A DNA stretch of 64,000 nucleotides, taken from Sulfurovum sp. AR (lineage in GTDB: Bacteria; Campylobacterota; Campylobacteria; Campylobacterales; Sulfurovaceae). A program made the position numbers and the translations under genes. The notes below the pieces were generated by a model. It made no database searches and had not been told where the DNA came from. It worked only from the letters and a program-made list of their open reading frames with translations. The stretch spans positions 62,001 through 126,000 of the forward strand of contig NZ_AJLE01000006.1 of assembly GCF_000296775.1 (NCBI RefSeq), written 5' to 3'. This document shows, piece by piece, positions 57,402 to 64,000 of the stretch (positions are counted from its first letter, which is position 1; each line of letters opens with the position of its first letter).

Positions 57402-58086
57402 CCACCATACTCAAAATAAAATCGGCAGAGATCTTTGCTGAGCTTTCCAAAAATTCATCAAAATTAAAACTTGCATCCATATCGGCACTGTCCGAGATCG
57501 CACGTAGAATGAAGAAAGGTACATTTAACGCATTACACACCACCGCAACACTTGCGCCTTCCATCTCTAAAGCATCTGCTTTAAAGGTAGTTCCTATCCA
57601 GTTTTTACGCTCTTCGTTTGCCACGAACTGATCTCCGGTTGCTATCACACCCTCTTTAAGGGTCAAACCTTTAGACTTTGCTATATCTTTAGCAATATTT
57701 CTTAAACCTACATCTGTAGGGATGCACACTTCTCCTTCAGGTACATAACCAAAAGGATGACCAAAAGCCGTAATATCCAAATCATGCTGACACAAGCCAT
57801 CTGCGATAATAAGATCTCCAATACTAAGCTCATTAGAAATAGCTCCTGCCACACCTGAAAAAAGAAGCATATCGCATCCAAATTTTTCTATGAGTGTTGT
57901 CGCAGTTAATGTAGCAAAAACTTTACCTATTTTAGAATAGGCTACAACAACTTCTTGCCCATGGTAAGAACCTTCATAGTATTTGTTATTTCCATAAACG
58001 GTCGTACCTACATTATCCAGTTTATCTATAATAGGTTCTATCTCTTCAGGCATGGCCCCCATGATGGCAATTTTTTGACTGGTCAT
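57385..58086 (-). CDS. mtnN: MTA/SAH nucleosidase (aminodeoxyfutalosine nucleosidase)
   Basis: A 233-residue nucleosidase that cleaves adenine from methylthioadenosine, S-adenosylhomocysteine and, in Campylobacterota, 6-amino-6-deoxyfutalosine of the menaquinone pathway. Seen: IGAMPEEIEPI, LFSGVAGAISNELSIGD, ALEMEGASVAVVC and RAISDSADMDASFNF with the catalytic Asp. It overlaps the start of the ttcA-like gene and follows fabD by 2 bp. Confidence 0.94.
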   Translation of the reverse strand: MTSQKIAIMGAMPEEIEPIIDKLDNVGTTVYGNNKYYEGSYHGQEVVVAYSKIGKVFATLTATTLIEKFGCDMLLFSGVAGAISNELSIGDLIIADGLCQHDLDITAFGHPFGYVPEGEVCIPTDVGLRNIAKDIAKSKGLTLKEGVIATGDQFVANEERKNWIGTTFKADALEMEGASVAVVCNALNVPFFILRAISDSADMDASFNFDEFLESSAKISADFILSMVDALER

Positions 58087-58088
58087 GA

Positions 58089-59030
58089 TTATCCTAATTT
58101 ACTGATCTCTTCGATCGCTGTTTCCAAGGATGCCATATCTGAGACAACAAAGTGAGGCTTTGTTGTTGCTTTACGGTTCAGTCCTTTAAGTACACCGCCA
58201 TGTCCAAACTCAACATAGCAGTCCACAGAATCATCAAAGTTTGCGATAGACTGCTTATAGAGTACAGGAGAGACCAACTGTTTAGGGAGCAGATCTAAAG
58301 CTTCTTCTTTGGTATTGTATGTGTTTGCAGTGACATTTGATACCACTGGCGCAATAAACTCATCTTTTAGCACCTCTGTAAGTTTTTTAGACAATGGAGC
58401 AGTTGCAGACTCTAACAGAGGACAGTGACTTGCCACGGACATATTAAGCAGCATCGCTCTTTTTGCTTTTGCTTCTTTCAAAAGAGGCGCTAAAACTTCA
58501 AGGTCAGACTTAATCCCTGCGATCACTATCTGCCCTTCAGCATTATAATTTACAGGCCATACTTTTAATCCCGCTTCTCTTTGTGCTTCACAGATCTCTT
58601 CAACCACTTCATCTGCAAGACCAAGAGATACCATCATCCCCACATCCTGACCGGCACAGGCCTCAGCCATCAGTTTACCACGTAGATTCACCAGTTCTAC
58701 CGCATCTATCGCATCTATCGCACCTACAGAGACCAGTGCAGAGAACTCACCCAGAGAGTGACCCAATGCATACACAGGCTTGATCGGCATCTCATTTTCA
58801 AAAAGCTTGTGTGCGATAGCAGATACAAGCAAAATAGCCGGTTGAGTAAACTCTGTTTTTTCAAGCTTATCATTCTCTTCAAAAAGAAGGTGTTCAAAAT
58901 CGATACCTGTTCTTTCACTGGCATCAGCCACCATCTTTTTTGCAATATCAGAATTGTTAAAAAAGTCTTGACCCATCCCTACAGCTTGTGAACCTTGCCC
59001 CGGAAATAAAAATGCACATTTGATTGACAT
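58089..59030 (-). CDS. fabD: Malonyl-CoA--ACP transacylase
   Basis: Loads malonyl groups onto acyl-carrier protein for fatty-acid synthesis. A 313-residue hydrolase fold with FLFPGQGSQAVGMGQ, the catalytic Ser in ALGHSLGEFSALV, SVASHCPLL (His) and FGHGGVLKGLNRK. An AAGGAC ribosome site precedes the ATG. It is first of a minus-strand run that passes through mtnN and ttcA. Other fatty-acid genes are not adjacent. Confidence 0.96.
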   Translation of the reverse strand: MSIKCAFLFPGQGSQAVGMGQDFFNNSDIAKKMVADASERTGIDFEHLLFEENDKLEKTEFTQPAILLVSAIAHKLFENEMPIKPVYALGHSLGEFSALVSVGAIDAIDAVELVNLRGKLMAEACAGQDVGMMVSLGLADEVVEEICEAQREAGLKVWPVNYNAEGQIVIAGIKSDLEVLAPLLKEAKAKRAMLLNMSVASHCPLLESATAPLSKKLTEVLKDEFIAPVVSNVTANTYNTKEEALDLLPKQLVSPVLYKQSIANFDDSVDCYVEFGHGGVLKGLNRKATTKPHFVVSDMASLETAIEEISKLG

Positions 59031-59066
59031 ACGTGTCCTTTAGAAGTATTAAAATATTTTCAGTAT

Positions 59067-59141
59067 TTTACCATCTTTAAATTATGATATGATAGCAATA
59101 GATAACATGCTGGAGAATTATCATCAGTAAAAAGTATATTT
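59067..59141 (+). pseudogene. Truncated, ATG-less copy of the rubredoxin 5' end
   Basis: A 75-bp stretch matches the rubredoxin promoter and first six codons (60125-60199) at 66 of 75 positions. The first 29 nt are identical, as are the last 16. The start codon is ATC instead of ATG, and the ribosome site GGAGG has become GGAGA. After SKKYI the match stops. The promoter part is intact, so it may still drive transcription toward the deaminase. The 59031-59533 gap otherwise holds only short broken ORFs and a G8 tract. Confidence 0.8.
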
Positions 59142-59165
59142 TATACTATTTGAAAATGGTTAACT

Positions 59166-59327
59166 ATGAGTAAAGCAAAGTTTCCAGTAAAACTTCATGT
59201 ACTGATTTCAAACAATAACTATCGTGCAATTGATATTAGACGTAGACCACAAAATCTACGTGTATTCAATGGGATCATTGGAGTAGAAAATATTATTATT
59301 GACATACTCATTATAGATATGATATGA
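59166..59327 (+). other. Short ORF, possibly a decayed gene (53 residues)
   Basis: ATG reading frame encoding MSKAKFPVKLHVLISNNN, then AIDIRRRPQNLRVFN and a hydrophobic tail. The KFPVKLHVLIS...IRRRP part recalls, from memory, the beginning of a conserved hypothetical family with LHVL...IRRGPSK, so this could be a broken remnant. There is no clear ribosome site. The end overlaps the next ORF as ATGA. Coding status is doubtful. Confidence 0.3.
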
Positions 59328-59470
59328 TGAAATACTATAAAAAAGAAGAAGGCAAAATCATCTATCTGCTTTGCCGTCATTCATGCAATAGAAAAGAAGA
59401 TCAGATACGGTGGATTGAAATCTATACTATCAATGTCAACAAATTAAAGTATGGACACTGTCCAAATTAG
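59324..59470 (+). other. Short ORF, possibly a decayed gene (48 residues)
   Basis: Begins at ATGATGAAATAC and encodes a Lys/Tyr-rich 48-residue peptide with two Cys (CRHSC) and one late Cys (GHCPN). It overlaps the preceding ORF by 4 bp. No family recognised. It may be a frame-shifted part of the same decayed gene as 59166-59327; only moderate coding character. Confidence 0.25.
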
Positions 59471-59481
59471 CAAAGATAGAT

Positions 59482-59489
59482 GGGGGGGG
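59482..59489 (+). repeat. G8 homopolymer tract
   Basis: Eight consecutive G 44 bp before the deaminase start. Such tracts in Campylobacterota often change length and cause phase variation. Here it lies in a possible 28-codon frame (59451-59537) that overlaps the deaminase start, so slippage could alter upstream translation. No promoter element is visible next to it. Confidence 0.7.
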
Positions 59490-59533
59490 TATAGGAATAA
59501 ACCTTTCCCCAGAGACAAAGGAACATTTTTTAG

Positions 59534-60010
59534 ATGAAGACCCAAGAGCATGAAAAATTTATTAGACGATGTATCGAGTTAGCACAGGACTCCCTAGACT
59601 CAGGAGACAATCCTTTTGGTTCTGTTGTTGTCAAAAATAATGAGATAATAGCCGAAGCACGTAACTCTGCCATGCATGACGACATCACTGACCATGCAGA
59701 AGTGATCGCTATGAGAAGAGCCCAAAAAGCGCTCGGGACTTCTGATCTCTCGGAGTGTACACTCTACTCAAACTGTGAACCTTGTCCGATGTGCTCGTTT
59801 ATGATGCGTGAACAACATATCAAAGAGGTTGTTTTTGCTCTTCGAACACCGCACATGGGAGGATACTCAAGGTGGGATATTCTCCAGGACCATGGACTGG
59901 CAAGATATACACCGGTATTTACCTCTCCTCCAAACGTCATCATAGGAATACTTGAAAAAGAAGCAGCAGAACAATTTGAAAAAGCGGGATGGACAATACA
60001 TAGAGAATGA
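59534..60010 (+). CDS. CDA-family nucleoside/base deaminase
   Basis: A 158-residue zinc deaminase of the cytidine-deaminase-like fold, of the guanine-deaminase or tRNA-adenosine-deaminase group. Seen: DNPFGSVVVKNNEIIAEA, the catalytic HAEVIAM (zinc His and proton-shuttle Glu) and SNCEPCPMCSFMM (two zinc Cys). The substrate cannot be told from sequence; the GYSRWDILQD segment resembles purine-base deaminases. It is not next to other nucleotide genes and is bracketed by the two rubredoxin promoter copies, so it may be an insertion. Start has no strong ribosome site (AAGGAAC 10 nt upstream). Confidence 0.85.
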   Translation: MKTQEHEKFIRRCIELAQDSLDSGDNPFGSVVVKNNEIIAEARNSAMHDDITDHAEVIAMRRAQKALGTSDLSECTLYSNCEPCPMCSFMMREQHIKEVVFALRTPHMGGYSRWDILQDHGLARYTPVFTSPPNVIIGILEKEAAEQFEKAGWTIHRE

Positions 60011-60124
60011 TCTCGAAATTCCAATGTTCTTCTGTTTATAAAACCTTATAATATATAACTTTTTTAGGTTTTAGCCATTACTTCTTTATCATCTTTTAGG
60101 GTGAAGATTATAATTTTTATTTAC

Positions 60125-60180
60125 TTTACCATCTTTAAATTATGATATGATAGTAATACAAAACAAACAGGAGGTTTATC
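60125..60180 (+). promoter_or_regulatory. Rubredoxin promoter and ribosome site
   Basis: An AT-rich promoter with TATGATATGATAG 34-46 nt before the ATG and a strong AGGAGG ribosome site 8 nt before it. The whole unit is repeated in a decayed form at 59067-59125. Confidence 0.7.
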
Positions 60181-60351
60181 ATGAGTAAAAAGTATATTTG
60201 TACCGTCTGTGATTACATTTATGACCCTGAGATCGGAGACCCGGACTCAGGGATAGCACCCGGAACTGCATTCGAAGATATCCCCGAAGATTGGGTCTGC
60301 CCGGATTGTAATGTGGGTAAAAGTGATTTTGAAGTGCTTACAGAGACATAG
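60181..60351 (+). CDS. Rubredoxin
   Basis: A 56-residue iron-sulfur electron carrier, translated by hand because it is short. It has two CxxC-type pairs that bind one iron: [17 protein letters not shown] at the start and [15 protein letters not shown] near the end, with the usual [15 protein letters not shown] between. Rubredoxins pass electrons to oxygen- or peroxide-reducing enzymes in the cytoplasm. The ATG follows AGGAGG. It converges with the next gene (minus) with a 9-bp gap. Confidence 0.96.
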   Translation: MSKKYICTVCDYIYDPEIGDPDSGIAPGTAFEDIPEDWVCPDCNVGKSDFEVLTET

Positions 60352-60360
60352 TCCGTAAGA

Positions 60361-61659
60361 CTATTTTAACTGTAGCTCCTTCTTTATTGCTTCAAGCAGT
60401 TTTTGGAGTTCTATGTGATACTTTCCAGGGTAGATAGGCAGCATATCAAGTTTATCATAGACAAAAATAAGACTGAGAGTTTCAGCCAGCTTGAACATAC
60501 TCTCAGCCCCAATCAGTTTTGCATGTCTTTCAAGATCTATACAGAACTCTTTGATTTTGCTGATTGATCTTTGATTAACGATCTCTCTAAAGTAAAGATC
60601 TGAGCGATCAAAAGTATCTAAGAAGAGTTTCAATTCATTGGTATATGTCAGACCTCTGTTCTTTGTATTTGCTTCTCCTATTACTTTATCCAAGATAGGC
60701 AAATCCATCTCTCTTCTTTTTTCGATCATCGCCTCAAGACTCTCTTGTATCTTATTATTTGGGTCTTGACACTTTTCATCATCTTTCTTGAAATGAAGGA
60801 GTTTTTCAAGGTCAATCACATTCATCTTTGAGTGTGATCTTACGTCTCTTCGAGCCGTTTTATTGTTAAAAAGAGATATGATCAATTCATAGACACTCTC
60901 TTCTGTCACAGGTTTGATCAAATTGGTAGAGACACTGATCATTTTCGACTCTACGATATGCGCATCTTTAAGCAGTACATATTTAAGAGGTATGTTCTGC
61001 TGTATACGGGCGATACTATGTTCAAACTCTTCCGTATTTAGATGTTCATCTATAATTAAAATATCATAAGGCGTTAGATCACTTCCCTGTGCTTTAAAAA
61101 CATCAACCCCCACATCGACATCATAAAGGAAATACTTAAACATTTTTTCAATACTGTGGGCTATGGCTTCATTTTGACAGATCAATAAAACCTTTTTACC
61201 CAGCATTGAGATATCTGGTAATCTATAGTGTCTTCTATGTCCCAATTCACTGATCATGAACGGTATATCTAACTGTATATCTGCATCTTTCTCATATACG
61301 ATCTTTCCATCTAGTATCTCAAGATCATCATGTAAATTGACCTCTAAAAATTTCCGGATCTTCTCTTTTCCGATATGTGTCTCATTGATCGTAAAGGAGA
61401 TAAACTCTTCATAGACAAAATCTTCAGGGGCATCTAAAGAGAGTACGATCTCGTTTTGGTCGGTATTCTCACAAATAAAAGTGAGTACTTTACTGAGTAC
61501 ACGTAACAATGCATCAGGATCACCTCTCAATTCTCTTGGTATTGTCGATTCCATATCATATATCAGTTCAATATTTTTTTCTTCCCTGATCGTCTCCACA
61601 GAAGAAAACAGAGTCATCAAAACAATATTAATATCAAAAAGCTTTTCTATCTTATGCAT
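60361..61659 (-). CDS. Degenerate phosphorelay protein (HATPase/receiver/HPt-like)
   Basis: A 432-residue protein resembling part of a hybrid histidine kinase but with key residues lost. Residues about 1-160 look like the ATPase part (ELRGDPDALLRVLSKVLTF like an N box) without a His box. Residues about 155-275 resemble a receiver with YDILIIDEHLN. The C-terminal about 130 residues resemble an HPt bundle (ERHAKLIGAESMFKLAETL) but lack the His in the phosphorylated position. The ATG at 61659 is chosen for GGAGG 7 nt upstream; two earlier Met exist. It stands alone and may be a scaffold or an allosteric switch. Confidence 0.6.
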   Translation of the reverse strand: MHKIEKLFDINIVLMTLFSSVETIREEKNIELIYDMESTIPRELRGDPDALLRVLSKVLTFICENTDQNEIVLSLDAPEDFVYEEFISFTINETHIGKEKIRKFLEVNLHDDLEILDGKIVYEKDADIQLDIPFMISELGHRRHYRLPDISMLGKKVLLICQNEAIAHSIEKMFKYFLYDVDVGVDVFKAQGSDLTPYDILIIDEHLNTEEFEHSIARIQQNIPLKYVLLKDAHIVESKMISVSTNLIKPVTEESVYELIISLFNNKTARRDVRSHSKMNVIDLEKLLHFKKDDEKCQDPNNKIQESLEAMIEKRREMDLPILDKVIGEANTKNRGLTYTNELKLFLDTFDRSDLYFREIVNQRSISKIKEFCIDLERHAKLIGAESMFKLAETLSLIFVYDKLDMLPIYPGKYHIELQKLLEAIKKELQLK

Positions 61660-61807
61660 GTCCATCCCTCCAAACTTCCTAAGAACTATCATATCAAAAT
61701 ATCTTATAAATGTGTATTGATTAGGGATATATTTTACTCTGTAAGTGGTTAATTCTGTATAAAAAAGATCTGGAGTGAAAAGTAAATGTACGCTGTTTGA
61801 GCAACGT

Positions 61808-61837
61808 AGCGCCTATCTTTGATCCAAAGATGACGCT
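61808..61837 (-). terminator. Hairpin after slyD
   Basis: ATCTTTG pairs with CAAAGAT across ATC, enclosed by AGCG/CGCT. It is 16 bp after the slyD stop on the minus strand. No T-run. The adjacent GTTTGAGC...AGCG stretch looks like another dispersed repeat; weak. Confidence 0.4.
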
Positions 61838-61852
61838 AAAGAAAATGAAGGA

Positions 61853-62368
61853 TTAGTGACAACCACATCCTGAACCACAGCTACCGCCAGCTGCAGGTGC
61901 ACCACCAACTACGCCAGATGTTACTTCATCTGCAGTTGCTTCTCTTGCACTTAAAACAGTAACTGAGAACATAAGATCTTTACCAGCCAATGGGTGGTTA
62001 AAGTCTACATTCACTTCTTTATCATCAAAAGATTTTACTGTAACTTGTACAGTCTGACCATCTTGACCTTGACCATAAAGTGTCATACCCTCTACAAGAT
62101 CCACCCCTTCGAACTGCTCGATTGGAAGTGTTTGGATTGCTTCTGGGTTTACTTCACCATATGCATCCGCAGCAGCAACCATAATGTCTCCGCTTTCACC
62201 TTGAGACATACCTACAAGTGCGTTCTCAAGACCTGGAATGATCTGCCCTTTTCCAATGATAAACTCTAGTGGCGCACCACCTTTGTTGCTGTCTACAACT
62301 TCTGTTGTACCTGCTTGCTTTACCTCGTATTCGATACCGACTACACAATTTTCATTTGTTACTGTCAT
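61853..62368 (-). CDS. slyD: FKBP-type peptidyl-prolyl isomerase SlyD
   Basis: A 171-residue folding enzyme and nickel chaperone of the FKBP family with an IF (chaperone) domain. Seen: VVGIEYEVKQAGTTEVVD, PLEFIIGKGQIIPGLENAL, DFNHPLAGKDLMFSV and a short Cys/His-rich metal-binding tail CGSGCGCH, characteristic of SlyD. The tail is much shorter than in E. coli SlyD. It is a single gene. Nickel delivery to hydrogenase would fit the group but is inference. Confidence 0.94.
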   Translation of the reverse strand: MTVTNENCVVGIEYEVKQAGTTEVVDSNKGGAPLEFIIGKGQIIPGLENALVGMSQGESGDIMVAAADAYGEVNPEAIQTLPIEQFEGVDLVEGMTLYGQGQDGQTVQVTVKSFDDKEVNVDFNHPLAGKDLMFSVTVLSAREATADEVTSGVVGGAPAAGGSCGSGCGCH

Positions 62369-62575
62369 AATGTTTCCTATATATTAGATTTGTGCTATTC
62401 TAACCAATCAAACTTTAGTGAGCCTTAGGAAAGAGATATTTTTTCTCTTATTTGACATGAACCAAAGATCTTGAATGTATAAGATCAATCATCCTGCTAT
62501 CAGTATCTCAGCAGCCTTCATCCATACCATAGAACATGCACACAAAAAAACAAAGGTTATGATATGCTAACACTT

Positions 62576-63160
62576 TTACCTTTTCCCGTAAATTTTCCTC
62601 AAGTCCTCTTTCGCAAAAGGCATATAGGTATGTCTGGTGATAACCACTTTAGTTTTATAGGTTGTCCAATGATAGATCACTGGTACATCCTTTGGGTCAA
62701 TGTGTATACAACCATGGGACATCCAGTCCACACTCCCTTTATGCAAAGCATGTCCTCTTTTGGTAAACTTCATCATATAATCCATATTATTCACACCGCT
62801 CTCGTCAGGAAAATCCTTAGACATATGATAACGCTTTTTTTGAAAGATCGTGAAAATACCCGAGGGGCTTCTAAATTCGGGGGCACCTGAAGTCACAGGA
62901 CCGCTCCACCATACAGTACCATCACGGTCCACGGCATAAAAACGTCCATCACTTCCACGTTCACGTACAGAAACAACGATAAAATCTTTTCCTGTAAGAT
63001 CCACGATCTTTTCATTCTCATCACTGATCTGTTTAAAGACCGTTTTAGCGATAGGCATCGTCTCTGTCCCTATGGGTGGCAATATTTCAACCTCTTCACT
63101 TGTGATGCCCGCAGTAAAAAGAGTCATAGAAATGAAGAGGATTTTAAATATCAAATGCAT
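62576..63160 (-). CDS. L,D-transpeptidase (YkuD family)
   Basis: A 194-residue exported enzyme that crosslinks peptidoglycan at meso-DAP or attaches proteins. A signal peptide (about 1-20) precedes the YkuD domain with HALHKGS and the active-site Cys in WMSHGCIHIDP. Residue IH replaces the usual RM after the Cys. It resembles the YkuD-type L,D-transpeptidases that act on the stem peptide in helical Campylobacterota (for example Csd6). It is followed by 4 bp and the CpoB-like gene upstream. Confidence 0.88.
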   Translation of the reverse strand: MHLIFKILFISMTLFTAGITSEEVEILPPIGTETMPIAKTVFKQISDENEKIVDLTGKDFIVVSVRERGSDGRFYAVDRDGTVWWSGPVTSGAPEFRSPSGIFTIFQKKRYHMSKDFPDESGVNNMDYMMKFTKRGHALHKGSVDWMSHGCIHIDPKDVPVIYHWTTYKTKVVITRHTYMPFAKEDLRKIYGKR

Positions 63161-63164
63161 TGTC

Positions 63165-63977
63165 CTAAAGTTTTTTCAATCTTTCTTTAGCGATCTTTGC
63201 CGTTTTCTTACCCTTGTAGTTCTCTATAATATTCTCATAAAATGCTTTTGCCTGACCTTTATCGCCAGTCTCTTCAAGGGAAACAGCGGTATGCAGTAGC
63301 AGTGTATCTATATAGGAAGCCTTGTCATAGATACCTGCACTCTTTTTAAAATAAAATATCGCATCTTCATACTTCTTGGTGTAATAGGCTATTTCTCCCA
63401 AATAATAGTTTGATGCTGCAGGCTTATAGCCTTTTGTATCGGTGATCGTAAATCTTTTTGCTGCTTCATCATAGCGTTTTTTTACAAAATACCGTACCGC
63501 TTCACTGTAGAGTTGTGCATTGGTTTTACCCTCAGTGGATCCATTTGCTGTAGGGAGTGTTTCTGTGGTACTTTTTGCCTGACTTTTATGACCCAAAACA
63601 TTCTGAAACTCTTCTTTACTGACATAGTTCGCGTTGATCTCATCGATCATAGCGGCTAACTTTTGAAGCAAAGCGGTGTTGGATGATTCATTCGTCTCCA
63701 TAGAAGAGGTGGCTGTGCTTCTGGACTGCTGCAACTCATGGATGGAAGCACTCAATCCCTCTATGATCGTAGTCAGTCCGTCTATTCTTTCATTTTGCTC
63801 AGCAATTTGTTGCTGTAGGGAAGCTACACTGGTATTACTGCTTCCTGTAGTCTGTTCATTTACCGTTGGTTCATCCGTTCCAAACCCGTACACAGAAGGT
63901 TCGGCATGTACCAAAAGAGTACTTGCAAAAATCATACAAACACTCTGTACTGCAACCCTATTTAGTATACCTCTCAT
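63165..63977 (-). CDS. CpoB/YbgF-like TPR periplasmic protein
   Basis: A 270-residue exported protein: signal peptide (about 1-25), a coiled coil (about 45-100, LQQQIAEQNERIDGLTTIIE) and tetratricopeptide-like repeats in the second half (YFVKKRYDEAAKRFTITD and following). YbgF/CpoB proteins help Tol-Pal coordinate outer membrane constriction and peptidoglycan synthesis. The tolB and pal genes are usually just before it and would lie beyond the right edge. The start is less certain because GGAG directly abuts it. Confidence 0.82.
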   Translation of the reverse strand: MRGILNRVAVQSVCMIFASTLLVHAEPSVYGFGTDEPTVNEQTTGSSNTSVASLQQQIAEQNERIDGLTTIIEGLSASIHELQQSRSTATSSMETNESSNTALLQKLAAMIDEINANYVSKEEFQNVLGHKSQAKSTTETLPTANGSTEGKTNAQLYSEAVRYFVKKRYDEAAKRFTITDTKGYKPAASNYYLGEIAYYTKKYEDAIFYFKKSAGIYDKASYIDTLLLHTAVSLEETGDKGQAKAFYENIIENYKGKKTAKIAKERLKKL

Positions 63978-64000
63978 CTCCAGCCTACTTTACTAAACGA

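Overview
The window reads as chromosomal DNA of a free-living Campylobacterota (Epsilonproteobacteria), most like Sulfurovum or Sulfurimonas. The evidence is low GC, AT-rich TATAAT promoters, an HslV that starts MFDATT, and a block (tyrS, spoT, rpoZ, pyrH, M23-like, ftsX, ftsE, trmB, FN3 lipoprotein, rluD) whose order matches, from memory, that of Campylobacter jejuni. Assignment to genus is inference. Almost all of the sequence is coding, in short tightly packed operons. I found no rRNA, tRNA, CRISPR array, prophage or intact insertion sequence.

Layout. 1-1000: rplI-hslV-(hslU) on the minus strand. 1137-5088: mlaA, mlaC and an RND exporter, a lipid-transport set without MCE or ABC components. 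5178-13671: oligopeptidase, argG, pdxJ-pdxA, msrB and small proteins. 13720-31981: housekeeping genes (yqeY, trpC, bpt, a possible mnmC half, glyS, trmL, purU, cca, leuD-leuB, rpoD) with small membrane proteins and two transporters. 32048-42386: an acetate module on the minus strand, read as sensor kinase and regulator, then porin, yjcH, actP, a CBS/DUF294 protein, an exonuclease and acs. 42584-50537: ppa (plus strand), then pyrH-rpoZ-spoT-tyrS-NMO and two tandem amidases on the minus strand. 50608-59030: fabD, mtnN, ttcA-like, rluD, trmB, ftsE, ftsX and a degenerate EnvC-like LytM protein. 59031-60360: a small plastic region with a decayed duplicate of the rubredoxin 5' end, broken short ORFs, a G8 tract, a deaminase and rubredoxin. 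60361-63977: a degenerate phosphorelay-like protein, slyD, an L,D-transpeptidase and a CpoB/YbgF-like protein.

Functional links. The acetate genes together provide outer-membrane entry, inner-membrane uptake, activation to acetyl-CoA and probably sensing. FtsE, FtsX, the EnvC-like protein and two periplasmic amidases look like one septum-splitting pathway. Many promoters share TATAATC, often TATAATCGCG, and the one before bpt lies so close to the ATG that the mRNA is probably leaderless. The most unusual features are the rubredoxin promoter duplication, a 46-bp palindromic repeat present twice, a perfect 30-bp palindrome after rpoD, a TtcA-like protein with one cluster cysteine replaced, and a signalling protein whose phosphotransfer residues appear lost.
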